From CAZMGD01 sp964565705 (lineage in GTDB: Bacteria; Actinomycetota; Acidimicrobiia; Acidimicrobiales; Ilumatobacteraceae), in the NCBI GenBank assembly GCA_964565705.1, contig CAZMGD010000053.1:1-27929 (forward strand): 27,929 bases of DNA. The letters are read 5' to 3'. A program made the translations under genes and the position numbers. Shown here in pieces: positions 15,607 to 22,984 of this stretch; the first letter of the stretch is position 1, and each line of letters begins with the position of its first letter. The notes under the pieces were generated by a model, which saw only the letters and a program-made list of their open reading frames with translations, had not been told where the DNA came from and searched no databases.

Positions 15607-15612
15607 TAGCTT
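15607..15612 (+). promoter_or_regulatory. Leaderless -10 candidate of cdd
   Basis: TAGCTT is followed by 7 bases and the ATG at 15620. It lies in the 134-base divergent region between sodA and cdd. No convincing -35 is visible. Confidence 0.5.
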
Positions 15613-15619
15613 GCGGGGT

Positions 15620-16033
15620 ATGGCTCAGCCCGACATCGGCGAGATGTTCCGTGCAGCGGTGGCGGTGCAAGCGAACGCCTACGTGCCGTACTCCGACTTC
15701 CACGTCGGTGCCGCGATCGTCACGACCCGCGGGACCCTCTTCGCGGCGTGCAACGTCGAGAACGCGGCCTATCCCTCCGGCGTGTGTGCCGAGGCCGGGG
15801 CGATCTCGGCGATGGTGTCCGCCGGAGAACGCGAGATCGCCGCGATCCTGACGGTGTGCGAGGGCGAGCTGCTCGGCACACCGTGCGGCAACTGCCGCCA
15901 GCGCATCCGCGAGTTCGCGACGCCCGCCACGGTGATCCACGCCGCCAGTGCGGCCGGTGTGCAGCGCACGTTCACGATGGACGAGCTGCTGCCTGCATCG
16001 TTCGGACCGGAGCACCTGGGGCGCGGGCGATGA
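15620..16033 (+). CDS. cdd: Cytidine deaminase
   Basis: This 137-residue zinc enzyme deaminates cytidine and deoxycytidine to uridine and deoxyuridine for salvage. The substrate-binding region YVPYSDFHVGAAI (21-33) is followed by NVENAAYPSGVCAEAGAI (45-62), with zinc ligand Cys56 and catalytic Glu58. The second zinc motif PCGNCRQ (88-94) supplies Cys89 and Cys92. This all-cysteine pattern and the size mark the small tetrameric type. The ATG at 15620 was chosen because it starts the fold and has TAGCTT 7 bases upstream. Its TGA overlaps the deoC ATG (ATGA), coupling two nucleoside catabolism enzymes. Confidence 0.94.
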   Translation: MAQPDIGEMFRAAVAVQANAYVPYSDFHVGAAIVTTRGTLFAACNVENAAYPSGVCAEAGAISAMVSAGEREIAAILTVCEGELLGTPCGNCRQRIREFATPATVIHAASAAGVQRTFTMDELLPASFGPEHLGRGR

Positions 16034-16797
16034 GCGACGACCGCGTGACCGAGGCCCGCCTGGCCTTGCGACTCCTCGATCTCACCGACCTGTCCGACGA
16101 CGGCACCGCCGCGGACATCGACGCCCTCTGCACCAGAGCGGCCGAGTCGCGAGTCGCCGCGGTCTGCGTGTGGCCGCGCTTCGTCGCCCAGGCGGTCGCG
16201 GCGCTCGTCGACAGCGCCGTGCGGATCGCCACCGTCGTCAACTTCCCCCACGGTGGTGCCGACATCGCCGCCGCCGTCGACGAGACGGTCGCCGCGCTCG
16301 CCGACGGCGCCGACGAGATCGACGTCGTGTTGCCGTACCGTGCGGTGATCGCTGGCGACCTCGACACGCCGCGCCGCCTCGTCGCCGGCGTGTCAGCCCT
16401 GATCGAGCGACCGCGCCATCTCCTCAAGGTGATCCTCGAGACCGGCGAGCTCCCCGACGTGCCGACGATCGCGCTCGCCTCCCGCCTGGCGATCGAGTCC
16501 GGCGCCGACTTCATCAAGACCTCCACCGGCAAGACCCCGGTGTCCGCGACACCCGAAGCGGCGCGCACGATGCTCGACGTGATCCGCACCACGGGCCACC
16601 GGGTCGGGATCAAGCCGTCTGGCGGCATCCGTGACCTCGACGCGGCCAGCACCTACCTGCAGCTCGCCCGCGACGCGATGGGCGACGGCTGGATCAGCCC
16701 GGCCACGTTCCGGTTCGGCGCCAGCGGCCTGCGCGACGCCCTCCTCGCCGTCATCGCCGGCGACGATCCGAGTCCCCCCGGCACCGTCGCCTACTGA
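16030..16797 (+). CDS. deoC: Deoxyribose-phosphate aldolase
   Basis: This 255-residue class I aldolase splits 2-deoxyribose-5-phosphate to acetaldehyde and glyceraldehyde-3-phosphate, feeding deoxynucleoside sugars into glycolysis. Catalytic residues in family context are Asp98 in DEIDVVLPY, Lys133 in LLKVILETGEL, Schiff-base Lys163 in FIKTSTGK, and Lys194 in GIKPSGGIR. VVNFPHGG (69-76) is the usual phosphate and substrate loop. The start overlaps the cdd stop by 4 bases. A long perfect hairpin follows 12 bases after the stop, closing the salvage operon. Confidence 0.93.
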   Translation: MSDDRVTEARLALRLLDLTDLSDDGTAADIDALCTRAAESRVAAVCVWPRFVAQAVAALVDSAVRIATVVNFPHGGADIAAAVDETVAALADGADEIDVVLPYRAVIAGDLDTPRRLVAGVSALIERPRHLLKVILETGELPDVPTIALASRLAIESGADFIKTSTGKTPVSATPEAARTMLDVIRTTGHRVGIKPSGGIRDLDAASTYLQLARDAMGDGWISPATFRFGASGLRDALLAVIAGDDPSPPGTVAY

Positions 16798-16808
16798 CCC
16801 CCCCTCAC

Positions 16809-16856
16809 TTCTCGGTCGGATTCTGGTCGCTCCAGCGACCAGAATCCGACCGAGAA
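16809..16856. terminator. Perfect 23-bp inverted repeat between convergent genes
   Basis: Arms 16809-16831 and 16834-16856 are exact complements, in practice a 22-bp stem with a TCCA loop. It lies 12 bases after deoC and 14 bases after the convergent GNAT-fusion gene, so it can terminate both. No T-run is present on either side. Confidence 0.8.
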
Positions 16857-16870
16857 CCTTGGGGCAGGGG

Positions 16871-18685
16871 TCAGTTCAGGCGGCGGGCGGGTGTGATGAG
16901 GCCGGTGGGCGGGGCGACAGCGGCCTGCGCAGCGCTCAGCCGGGCGACGTCCTCGTCGGTGAGTTGGACCTCGACCTCGGCGAGCTCCTGCGCGGCGTCG
17001 ACCAGCGTGCTCAGCCGCAGCACGTGATCGCGCACCGACGAGTGGCCGAACGTGAGGGCGTGGAGGTCGGGCGACGTCAGTGGCGTCAGTGCCACACGGG
17101 CAGCGGTACCGGGTTCCGTCGTGACCGAGACGACCGGCCCGAACAGCGGGTCGCGATGGGCGCGGGCGCTGATCACGCGGGTCCATCCATCGGGCTGCTG
17201 CACAGCGCCCAGGCCGGCGGCCGTGAGCAGTCGTTGGAGCTCGGCCGAGTCGAGTGGTCGGCCGTCGTGATCGGACTCCAACGCCTGGTCGGCGAGCACC
17301 CGGACCGCGTCGAGATCGACGTCCTCGGGTGCTGCGAGCTCTGGTGGCGGATCAGCTGCCCAGCGTCGCTGGTAGGTCAGCAGCGCGCCCTGGTCGAGCA
17401 GGTCGTCCAAGGAGTCCGCCCGCAGCACCCCGGTGCGGCGACAGAGTGCGTCGACCATCGGTGACGCCGGGGTCACGATCACGATCGGCTTGCGCTGCGA
17501 GATCCGCCGGGCCAGCGCGGCGAACCGCACCGGGTTCCCGAAGCTGCCGACGGTGAGCAGGATCACGTCGGTCGCCGGATCCTGCTCCCAGTACTCGAGG
17601 AGGTCGTTGGCGGAGATGTCGGCCTTGTCGCCCGCGCCGACGAACGTGCTGATCCCGATGCCGCGGGCGGCGAGGCCGTCGAGCACCGCAGGCGCCGCGG
17701 TGGGCCCGTCGGTGAAGACGCCGACCCGGCCCGGCAGCGTGACATGGGGCTGGCGGAGGATGCTGAGCCCGACCGCAGGATCGGTGTTGACCACCCCGTA
17801 GGCGTCCGGACCGAGCACCCGCATGCCGTAACGGCGGGCCGTGCGCACGAGGCTGCGCACCATGAGCGGTCCGCCCGTCTGGATGTCGCCGGTGCCGCCG
17901 GACATCACGACGAACGTCCCGGCGGCGGCATCGGCCCATCGCCAACCGGTGTCGGCGATCTCGTCGGGCGGCAGTTCCAACACCACCACGTCGGTGCTCG
18001 GTTCGATCGTGTCGGTGGTACGGCGCGTGCCGGTGAACCCGTCGCCGACGCGCCTGGGATCGTCGGCGGCGACGGAAGCGGGGCGCAGTAGGCGGGAGAT
18101 GGACGCCACGGTGGCTCGGTGCTCGCGGTCGGCCCGGAGCCGCTCGGACTCCGTGGTCGGTGCGATCGGGAAGTCGATCTCGTACACGCCGTCGTTGAAG
18201 CGGCGGTGCACCGAGTAGCCCGCCCGGGTGAACACCTTGAGCATCGCGCTGTTGGTGCCGAGCGTCTCGGCGACGAACCGCTCGATGTCGTTGCGGCGAG
18301 CGAGCGAGGCGAGGTGCTCCAGCAGCAACGTGCCGATGCCGTGCCCCTGGTACTCGTCGGCGACGGCGAACGCCACTTCGGCGTCGGTGGGATGGGTGCT
18401 GAGCCGCTCGTACTGCCCGAGGCCGACGATCAGGTCGCCGGCCTCGACGACCAGTGCCTCGCGGTCCACGTGGTCGACCTGCACGAAGCGATCGAGCATC
18501 GTGTCGCTGAGGCGGGGCATCGGCGTGAAGTAGCGGCGCTGGCGGCTCTGCGGCGACAACGCCTGATGGAACGCTTGAAGTCGATCGGCGTCGCTCGGCT
18601 CGATCTGGCGCACGCGAGCGGTGACCCCGCTGGACAGTACGACGTCGACGTCCCACGTCGGTGGAGGAGGCGTCTCGTCGTGCAT
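16871..18685 (-). CDS. GNAT acetyltransferase fused to degenerate acyl-CoA synthetase (Pat-like)
   Basis: This is a 604-residue multidomain protein. A GNAT domain spans about 18-175, with acetyl-CoA motif EYQGHGIGTLLLEHL (111-125) and NSAMLKVFTRAGY (145-157). A CoA/NAD-binding Rossmann-type domain follows at about 205-310 (VVVLELPPDEI, RRYGMRVLGPDAYGVVNT). A succinyl-CoA-ligase-like domain is at about 315-445 (GRVGVFTDG, GAGDKADISANDLLEYWEQDP). The C-terminus starts like the ATP-grasp domain (LDSAELQRLLTAAGL, 478-492) but jumps almost at once to its late motif RDPLFGPVVSV (511-521), so the nucleotide-binding core is missing. Intact relatives are about 880-900 residues and include bacterial protein lysine acetyltransferases. 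ATP-dependent CoA-ligase activity is therefore unlikely; acetyltransferase activity with CoA-ligand sensing is plausible. The ATG at 18685 avoids overlap with the divergent promoter. Confidence 0.88.
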   Translation of the reverse strand: MHDETPPPPTWDVDVVLSSGVTARVRQIEPSDADRLQAFHQALSPQSRQRRYFTPMPRLSDTMLDRFVQVDHVDREALVVEAGDLIVGLGQYERLSTHPTDAEVAFAVADEYQGHGIGTLLLEHLASLARRNDIERFVAETLGTNSAMLKVFTRAGYSVHRRFNDGVYEIDFPIAPTTESERLRADREHRATVASISRLLRPASVAADDPRRVGDGFTGTRRTTDTIEPSTDVVVLELPPDEIADTGWRWADAAAGTFVVMSGGTGDIQTGGPLMVRSLVRTARRYGMRVLGPDAYGVVNTDPAVGLSILRQPHVTLPGRVGVFTDGPTAAPAVLDGLAARGIGISTFVGAGDKADISANDLLEYWEQDPATDVILLTVGSFGNPVRFAALARRISQRKPIVIVTPASPMVDALCRRTGVLRADSLDDLLDQGALLTYQRRWAADPPPELAAPEDVDLDAVRVLADQALESDHDGRPLDSAELQRLLTAAGLGAVQQPDGWTRVISARAHRDPLFGPVVSVTTEPGTAARVALTPLTSPDLHALTFGHSSVRDHVLRLSTLVDAAQELAEVEVQLTDEDVARLSAAQAAVAPPTGLITPARRLN

Positions 18686-18730
18686 CGCCCTGCACGGTAC
18701 GACACCGCTGCGGCCGGTGCTGCCGGGTCG

Positions 18731-18736
18731 TACCAT
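18731..18736 (+). promoter_or_regulatory. Leaderless -10 candidate of the aminotransferase
   Basis: TACCAT is followed by 7 bases and the GTG at 18744, selecting that GTG over the upstream ATG at 18621 in the same frame. Confidence 0.5.
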
Positions 18737-18743
18737 CGCGGGC

Positions 18744-19922
18744 GTGTCTGGTCGCCTGCCCCACCTCACCGCCAAGCTCCAGGGCTTCGGCACCACGATC
18801 TTCGCCGAGATGAGCGCCCTCGCCGCCGAGACCGGGGCCGTCAATCTCGGCCAGGGCTTCCCCGACTATGACGGGCCCCAGGTCGTGCTGGACGCGGCGA
18901 AGGCGGCCATCGACGGTGGGCTGAACCAGTATCCGCCCGGTCCCGGCATGGCCGTGTTGCGCGAGGCGGTGGCCGAGCACCAGCTGCGCTTCTGGGGCCT
19001 GGAGTACGACCCGGTGGACGAGGTGTTGGTCACCGCCGGTGCCACCGAAGCGCTGGCTGGGGCGCTGCTCGCCCTGCTCGACACAGGCGACGAGGTCGTG
19101 GTCTTCGAGCCGATGTACGACAGCTACCAGGCGTCGATCGCGCTGGCCGGGGCGACCGCGCGACCGGTCACGCTGCGCCCGACCGGCGACACCTACCACT
19201 TCGATCCGAGTGAGCTGCAGGCGGCGATCACGGCCAAGACCAAGCTGTTGCTGCTCAACTCGCCGCACAACCCGACCGGGAAGGTCTTCGACGATGGCGA
19301 GCTGTCGCTGATCGCCGACCTCGCCGTCGCCAACGACCTGATCGTGATCTGCGACGAGGTGTACGAGCACCTCGTGTTCGGTGGCGCCCGTCACCGCCCG
19401 CTGGCGACGATCCCGGGGTTGCGCGAGCGGACGCTCGTGATCTCCAGCGGAGGCAAGACGTTCAACACCACCGGCTGGAAGATCGGGTGGGTCTGCGGCC
19501 CGCGAGAGCTCGTGGCCGCGGTGCGCACGGCGAAGCAGTTCCTGACCTACGTGAACGGTGGGCCGTTCCAGCCGGCGATCGCAGTCGGACTGCGTCTCGG
19601 CGACGACTACTTCTCCGGGATCGCAGCAGATCTCGAGATCAAACGCGACGCGCTGATGGCGGGCCTCACCGAGGCTGGGTTCACCGTCTTCCGCCCGGAT
19701 GGTACGTACTTCGTCACCGTCGACATCCGGCCCGTGCAGCCCGACGGTGACGGCTACGCGTTCTGTCGCGGCCTGCCGCATCGTTGCGGTGTGGTCGCGA
19801 TCCCCAACGTCGTGTTCTACGACGCCGCACACGTGGCCCGCGGCAGGCATCTGGTGCGCTTCGCGTTCTGCAAGCGGATCGAGATCATCCACGAGGCCGC
19901 CTCACGATTGAAGGGTCTCTGA
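18744..19922 (+). CDS. Class I/II PLP aminotransferase (methionine/glutamine transaminase-like)
   Basis: This is a 392-residue fold-type I enzyme. LNLGQGFPDYDGP-type N-terminus (35-45), NQYPPGPGMAVLREAV (61-76), NSPHNPTG (172-179), DEVYEHL (204-210) and the PLP lysine Lys238 in SSGGKTFNTTGWKIGW are all present. These match the kynurenine/glutamine transaminase K, YbdL and actinobacterial DapC-labelled group. An omega-amidase-like nitrilase follows after one base. Glutamine- or methionine-using transaminases produce 2-oxo-omega-amides that omega-amidase hydrolyses, so a transaminase/omega-amidase pair is the better reading than N-succinyl-DAP aminotransferase. The start is GTG 18744; the upstream open frame lacks homology and covers the neighbour's start. 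Confidence 0.9.
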   Translation: MSGRLPHLTAKLQGFGTTIFAEMSALAAETGAVNLGQGFPDYDGPQVVLDAAKAAIDGGLNQYPPGPGMAVLREAVAEHQLRFWGLEYDPVDEVLVTAGATEALAGALLALLDTGDEVVVFEPMYDSYQASIALAGATARPVTLRPTGDTYHFDPSELQAAITAKTKLLLLNSPHNPTGKVFDDGELSLIADLAVANDLIVICDEVYEHLVFGGARHRPLATIPGLRERTLVISSGGKTFNTTGWKIGWVCGPRELVAAVRTAKQFLTYVNGGPFQPAIAVGLRLGDDYFSGIAADLEIKRDALMAGLTEAGFTVFRPDGTYFVTVDIRPVQPDGDGYAFCRGLPHRCGVVAIPNVVFYDAAHVARGRHLVRFAFCKRIEIIHEAASRLKGL

Positions 19923-19923
19923 C

Positions 19924-20685
19924 GTGCGCATCGCCGCGATCCAGCACGACATCACGTGGGAGGACCGCGACGCGAACTTCGAGCACCTCGCGCCGCTGAT
20001 CGCCGGTGCCGCAGCATCGGGTGCCGGCCTCGCGCTGCTGACCGAGACGTTCTCGACCGGGTTCTCGATGAGCGCATCCGTCGCCGAACCCGAGGGTGGG
20101 CCGTCCAGCCAGTTCCTGCAGGACCAGGCCGAGCAGCACGGGATCTGGATCGGGGGCACCTGCCCGGAGGTGCCCGACGGCGGCGACCCGAGACGGCCCT
20201 TCAACTCGTTCGTCCTGGCCGGTCCAGACGCGACGGTGCACCGATACCGCAAGATCCACCCGTTCACGTACGGACGTGAGCACGAGCGATTCTCCGCCGG
20301 GGACCAGCTCGTGACCGTCACGGTGGAGGGGCTGCGGCTCAGCCTGTTCGTCTGCTACGACCTGCGCTTCGCCGACGAGTTCTGGCGGCTGGCGGGCGAC
20401 ACCGACGTGTACCTGGTGCCGGCCAACTGGCCGGCGCCGCGGCGGCTGCACTGGCAGACGCTGCTGCAGGCCCGAGCGATCGAGAACCAGGCCTACGTCG
20501 TCGGCTGCAACCGCGTCGGCTCGGCGCCGGGCAACGAGTACGTCGGCGACAGCCGCATCGTCAGCCCGCTCGGCGAGCTGCTCGCCACCGCCGCTGGCGG
20601 CGAGAGTATCCTGCTCGCCGACGTCGACGCGGCGACGGTGGCCGACGTCCGCGACACCTTCCGCTTCCTCCCCGACCGCCGCTGA
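19924..20685 (+). CDS. Nitrilase-superfamily amidohydrolase (omega-amidase, YafV-like)
   Basis: This 253-residue carbon-nitrogen hydrolase has the family Glu-Lys-Cys triad at Glu41 (LLTETFSTGF), Lys110 (YRKIHPF) and Cys144 (LFVCYDLRFADEFW). The sequences TETFSTGFSM and CYDLRFPEF-like are typical of the omega-amidase/YafV branch, which converts 2-oxoglutaramate or 2-oxosuccinamate to the dicarboxylate and ammonia. NWPAPRRLHWQTLLQARAIENQAYVVGCNRVG (about 165-200) is the conserved C-terminal half. GTG 19924 is one base after the aminotransferase stop, so they form an operon. The function is inferred from branch motifs and partner. Confidence 0.9.
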   Translation: MRIAAIQHDITWEDRDANFEHLAPLIAGAAASGAGLALLTETFSTGFSMSASVAEPEGGPSSQFLQDQAEQHGIWIGGTCPEVPDGGDPRRPFNSFVLAGPDATVHRYRKIHPFTYGREHERFSAGDQLVTVTVEGLRLSLFVCYDLRFADEFWRLAGDTDVYLVPANWPAPRRLHWQTLLQARAIENQAYVVGCNRVGSAPGNEYVGDSRIVSPLGELLATAAGGESILLADVDAATVADVRDTFRFLPDRR

Positions 20686-20694
20686 TCCCAGCGC

Positions 20695-21180
20695 TCAGGG
20701 GAGGGGTTTGGCGAGGAGGCTGACGAGCACGCCGTAGTCGGTCTCCTGCTGGCCGACCTCGGTGAAGCCGAGCCGGTGGTGGAACCGCAGCGAGCCGTCG
20801 TTGCGCGGGCGCAGGTTCACCTCGAGCAGGAACCACGCGGCGTTCGCACGTCGTTCGACCTCGGCGTACAGCCCGGCGCCGACGCCTCGGTTGCGGGCGG
20901 ACTCGTCGACCGCCACGCGATCGAGGTACACGAAGTCGTCGTAACGCTCGGCGAACCACCGGTAGTTGACGCTGCCGTAGTCGGCCCCGGGACCGAGCAC
21001 GAGACAGAACCCGACGAGCTCGTCGTCGAGGGTGGCTGCGAGCGACACGACGGACTGATCGAGCAGCCGGGCGAGCAACGCGGCGTCAGCCGCGCCGACC
21101 GCCGGCACGTTGGCGTTGTTGATCGCCTCGATCGTCGTCAAGTCGGTGGGGAGCAGGTCGCGGATGACGACGTCGGGCAC
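20695..21180 (-). CDS. GNAT-family N-acetyltransferase
   Basis: This is a single-domain acetyltransferase of 161 residues from the GTG at 21180. VIRDLLPTDLTTIEAINNANVPAVG opens the fold, VYLDRVAVDESARNRGVGAGLYAEVERRA is motif A with the acetyl-CoA pyrophosphate loop (RNRGVG), and SLRFHHRLGFTEVGQQ is motif B. The start could also be ATG 21204 (adding MLSVGSPT). The GTG is preferred because the fold begins there and TAGGGT lies 8 bases upstream. The substrate is unknown. It is convergent with the omega-amidase gene (9-base gap) and divergent from the ABC exporter operon. Confidence 0.85.
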   Translation of the reverse strand: MPDVVIRDLLPTDLTTIEAINNANVPAVGAADAALLARLLDQSVVSLAATLDDELVGFCLVLGPGADYGSVNYRWFAERYDDFVYLDRVAVDESARNRGVGAGLYAEVERRANAAWFLLEVNLRPRNDGSLRFHHRLGFTEVGQQETDYGVLVSLLAKPLP

Positions 21181-21188
21181 GGTCGGTG

Positions 21189-21194
21189 ACCCTA
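21189..21194 (-). promoter_or_regulatory. Leaderless -10 candidate of the GNAT gene
   Basis: Minus-strand TAGGGT is followed by 8 bases and the GTG at 21180. It is one base longer than the common spacing, so confidence is lower. Confidence 0.4.
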
Positions 21195-21250
21195 CCGAGA
21201 GCATCCATGACGCTCCGTGGTCCGGCGTGCTTGGTGGGTGAGCAGGCCGG

Positions 21251-21256
21251 TAGCGT
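21251..21256 (+). promoter_or_regulatory. -10 candidate of the ABC exporter operon
   Basis: TAGCGT ends 9 bases before the ATG at 21266, allowing a leader of only about 2 bases. No Shine-Dalgarno sequence is present in this gap. Confidence 0.3.
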
Positions 21257-21265
21257 GCGAACCCC

Positions 21266-22195
21266 ATGCCGGAGCGAGCGTTGATCCACGCGGAGCAGTT
21301 GCGCAAGGTGTACGGCGACTTCACCGCGGTCGATGGGATCGACGTCGAGGTCCTGTCGGGCGAGGCGTTCGGCTTCCTCGGGCCCAACGGCGCAGGCAAG
21401 AGCTCGACGATGCGGATGATCGGCACGACGTCGCCGATCTCGGGCGGCACCCTCTCGATCTTCGGTCTCGATCCGGCCCGCGAGGGCCCGGCGATCCGGG
21501 CACGCATGGGCGTCGTGCCCCAGCTCGACAACCTCGACGGCGAGCTGACCGTCGAGGAGAACCTCTGGATCTACGGGCGCTACTTCGACATCCCTCGCGC
21601 CGAGTGCAAGCGGCGGGCCGCCGAGCTGTTGGAGTTCGTGCAGCTCGCCGATCGGGCCACGAGCAAGGTCGAACCGTTGAGCGGTGGCATGAAGCGCCGG
21701 CTGACGATCGCCCGCTCGTTGATCAACCAGCCACAGCTGATCCTGCTCGACGAACCGACGACCGGCCTCGACCCGCAGGCGCGCCACATCCTCTGGGAGC
21801 GGCTGTACCAGCTGAAGCAGCAGGGCGTCACCCTCGTGCTGACGACGCACTACATGGACGAGGCCGAGCAGCTCTGCGACCGCCTGGTCGTGATGGATCA
21901 CGGCCAGATCGTGGCCGAGGGGTCACCTCGGCAACTGATCGACAAGTACTCGACGCGGGAGGTGCTGGAGCTGCGGTTCGCCGCCGGCACCAACACCGAA
22001 CGGTCCGCGCACGTTGCCGGGATCGGCGAGCGCCTGGAGGTGCTGCCCGACCGGGTGCTCGTGTACGACGACGACGGCGATGCTGCGCTGTCCGCGGTGC
22101 ACGCCCGCGGTGTCGTCCCGGAGAGCGCACTGGTGCGACGCAGCTCGCTCGAGGACGTGTTCTTGCACCTCACCGGACGATCGCTCGAGGACTGA
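21266..22195 (+). CDS. ABC exporter ATP-binding protein (NodI/DrrA type)
   Basis: This is a 309-residue ATPase. Walker A GPNGAGKSS is at 39-47, the Q-loop in VVPQLDNLD (83-91), signature LSGGMKRRL (138-146), Walker B LILLDEPTTGLDP (158-170) and the H-loop His195. The sequence VPQLDNLDGELTVEENLWIYGRYFDIP is diagnostic of the NodI branch of the DrrA/ABC-2 group. The C-terminal about 80 residues form the accessory domain usual in DrrA. It is the first gene of a three-gene operon with two ABC-2 permeases, which fits export of a lipid-like or glycoconjugate compound. The cargo cannot be deduced. Confidence 0.94.
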   Translation: MPERALIHAEQLRKVYGDFTAVDGIDVEVLSGEAFGFLGPNGAGKSSTMRMIGTTSPISGGTLSIFGLDPAREGPAIRARMGVVPQLDNLDGELTVEENLWIYGRYFDIPRAECKRRAAELLEFVQLADRATSKVEPLSGGMKRRLTIARSLINQPQLILLDEPTTGLDPQARHILWERLYQLKQQGVTLVLTTHYMDEAEQLCDRLVVMDHGQIVAEGSPRQLIDKYSTREVLELRFAAGTNTERSAHVAGIGERLEVLPDRVLVYDDDGDAALSAVHARGVVPESALVRRSSLEDVFLHLTGRSLED

Positions 22196-22984
22196 GTGTC
22201 CACCCCTGCGTCGTTCCGTGTCGTCGAGGGTCACTGGCTCTGGTTCCGTCACGTCTGGCGGGGCAGCATCCTGACCGGGTTCCTCCAGCCGCTCCTGTTC
22301 CTCGCCGGGATGGGCCTCGGCGTCGGAGCGCTCGTCAGCGCGAACGGCAGCGAGGCAACGATGCTGGACGGCGCGTCGTACGTGGCCTTCATCGCCCCAG
22401 GGCTGCTGGTGGCGACGGCGATGATGACCGCCTCGGGCGAGGCCACCTGGCCCGTGCTCGACAACTTCACGTGGACGCGCGGCTACGAGCGGATGATCAC
22501 CGCACCACTGTCGGTCGGCGCCATCGTCGCCGGGCAGATCTACTGGTGGGTCATCCGCCTGACGCTGATGGCGCTCGCCGTGTCGGCGGCGATGTTGCTG
22601 TTCCCCGACGCCCGCAGCTGGGGGTTGGTGCCGGCGATCCCGGCGGCGGTGCTGTGCGGGCTCGCCTTCGCCACGCCCATCGGAGCGTTCTCGGCGGCGC
22701 AGCCGGCCGGCAGCGCGGGTGCGTTCGCCGTGCTCACGCGGTTCGTGATCACACCGCTGTTCCTGTTCGGCGGCGTGTTCTTCCCGGTGTCGCAGTTGCC
22801 CGGGTGGCTGCGGGCGGTGGCATACGCGACACCGCTGTACCACGGCGTGGAGCTGTGCCGCGGGTTCACCCTGCACACGCTCGGCGCCGCCGATGCGCTC
22901 GTTCACCTCAGCGTGCTGCTCGCCTATGTGGTGGCCGGCACCATCGTCTGCTACCGCCTCTTCCGCCGCAGGCTCTTGTCATGA
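22196..22984 (+). CDS. ABC-2 type permease 1 (NodJ-like)
   Basis: This is a 262-residue membrane protein with six hydrophobic segments. It begins at a GTG directly after the ATPase stop. SILTGFLQPLLFLAGMGLGVGALV (about TM1), YVAFIAPGLLVATAMMTA and EATWPVLDNFTWTRGYERMITAPL are typical of NodJ. The C-terminal ABC-2 signature region reads RFVITPLFLFGGVFFPVSQLPGWLRAVAYATPLYHGVELCRG. It is expected to pair with the following permease to form the heterodimeric channel. Its stop overlaps the next start (ATGA). Confidence 0.92.
   Translation: MSTPASFRVVEGHWLWFRHVWRGSILTGFLQPLLFLAGMGLGVGALVSANGSEATMLDGASYVAFIAPGLLVATAMMTASGEATWPVLDNFTWTRGYERMITAPLSVGAIVAGQIYWWVIRLTLMALAVSAAMLLFPDARSWGLVPAIPAAVLCGLAFATPIGAFSAAQPAGSAGAFAVLTRFVITPLFLFGGVFFPVSQLPGWLRAVAYATPLYHGVELCRGFTLHTLGAADALVHLSVLLAYVVAGTIVCYRLFRRRLLS

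Noticed and set aside
17352..19892. Long minus-strand open frame across the GNAT-fusion and aminotransferase genes
   Set aside because: It has low-complexity Arg/His/Asp composition and no motifs, and both overlapped genes have complete catalytic motifs in other frames.
21181..21204. ATG at 21204 as the start of the GNAT gene
   Set aside because: It adds eight residues outside the fold and would start upstream of the TAGGGT hexamer that suits the GTG at 21180. Not fully excluded.
21217..22980. In-frame upstream extension of the second ABC-2 permease
   Set aside because: The extension is an Arg/Gly-rich alternative reading of the ATPase and first permease genes. The real start is the ATGA overlap at 22981.
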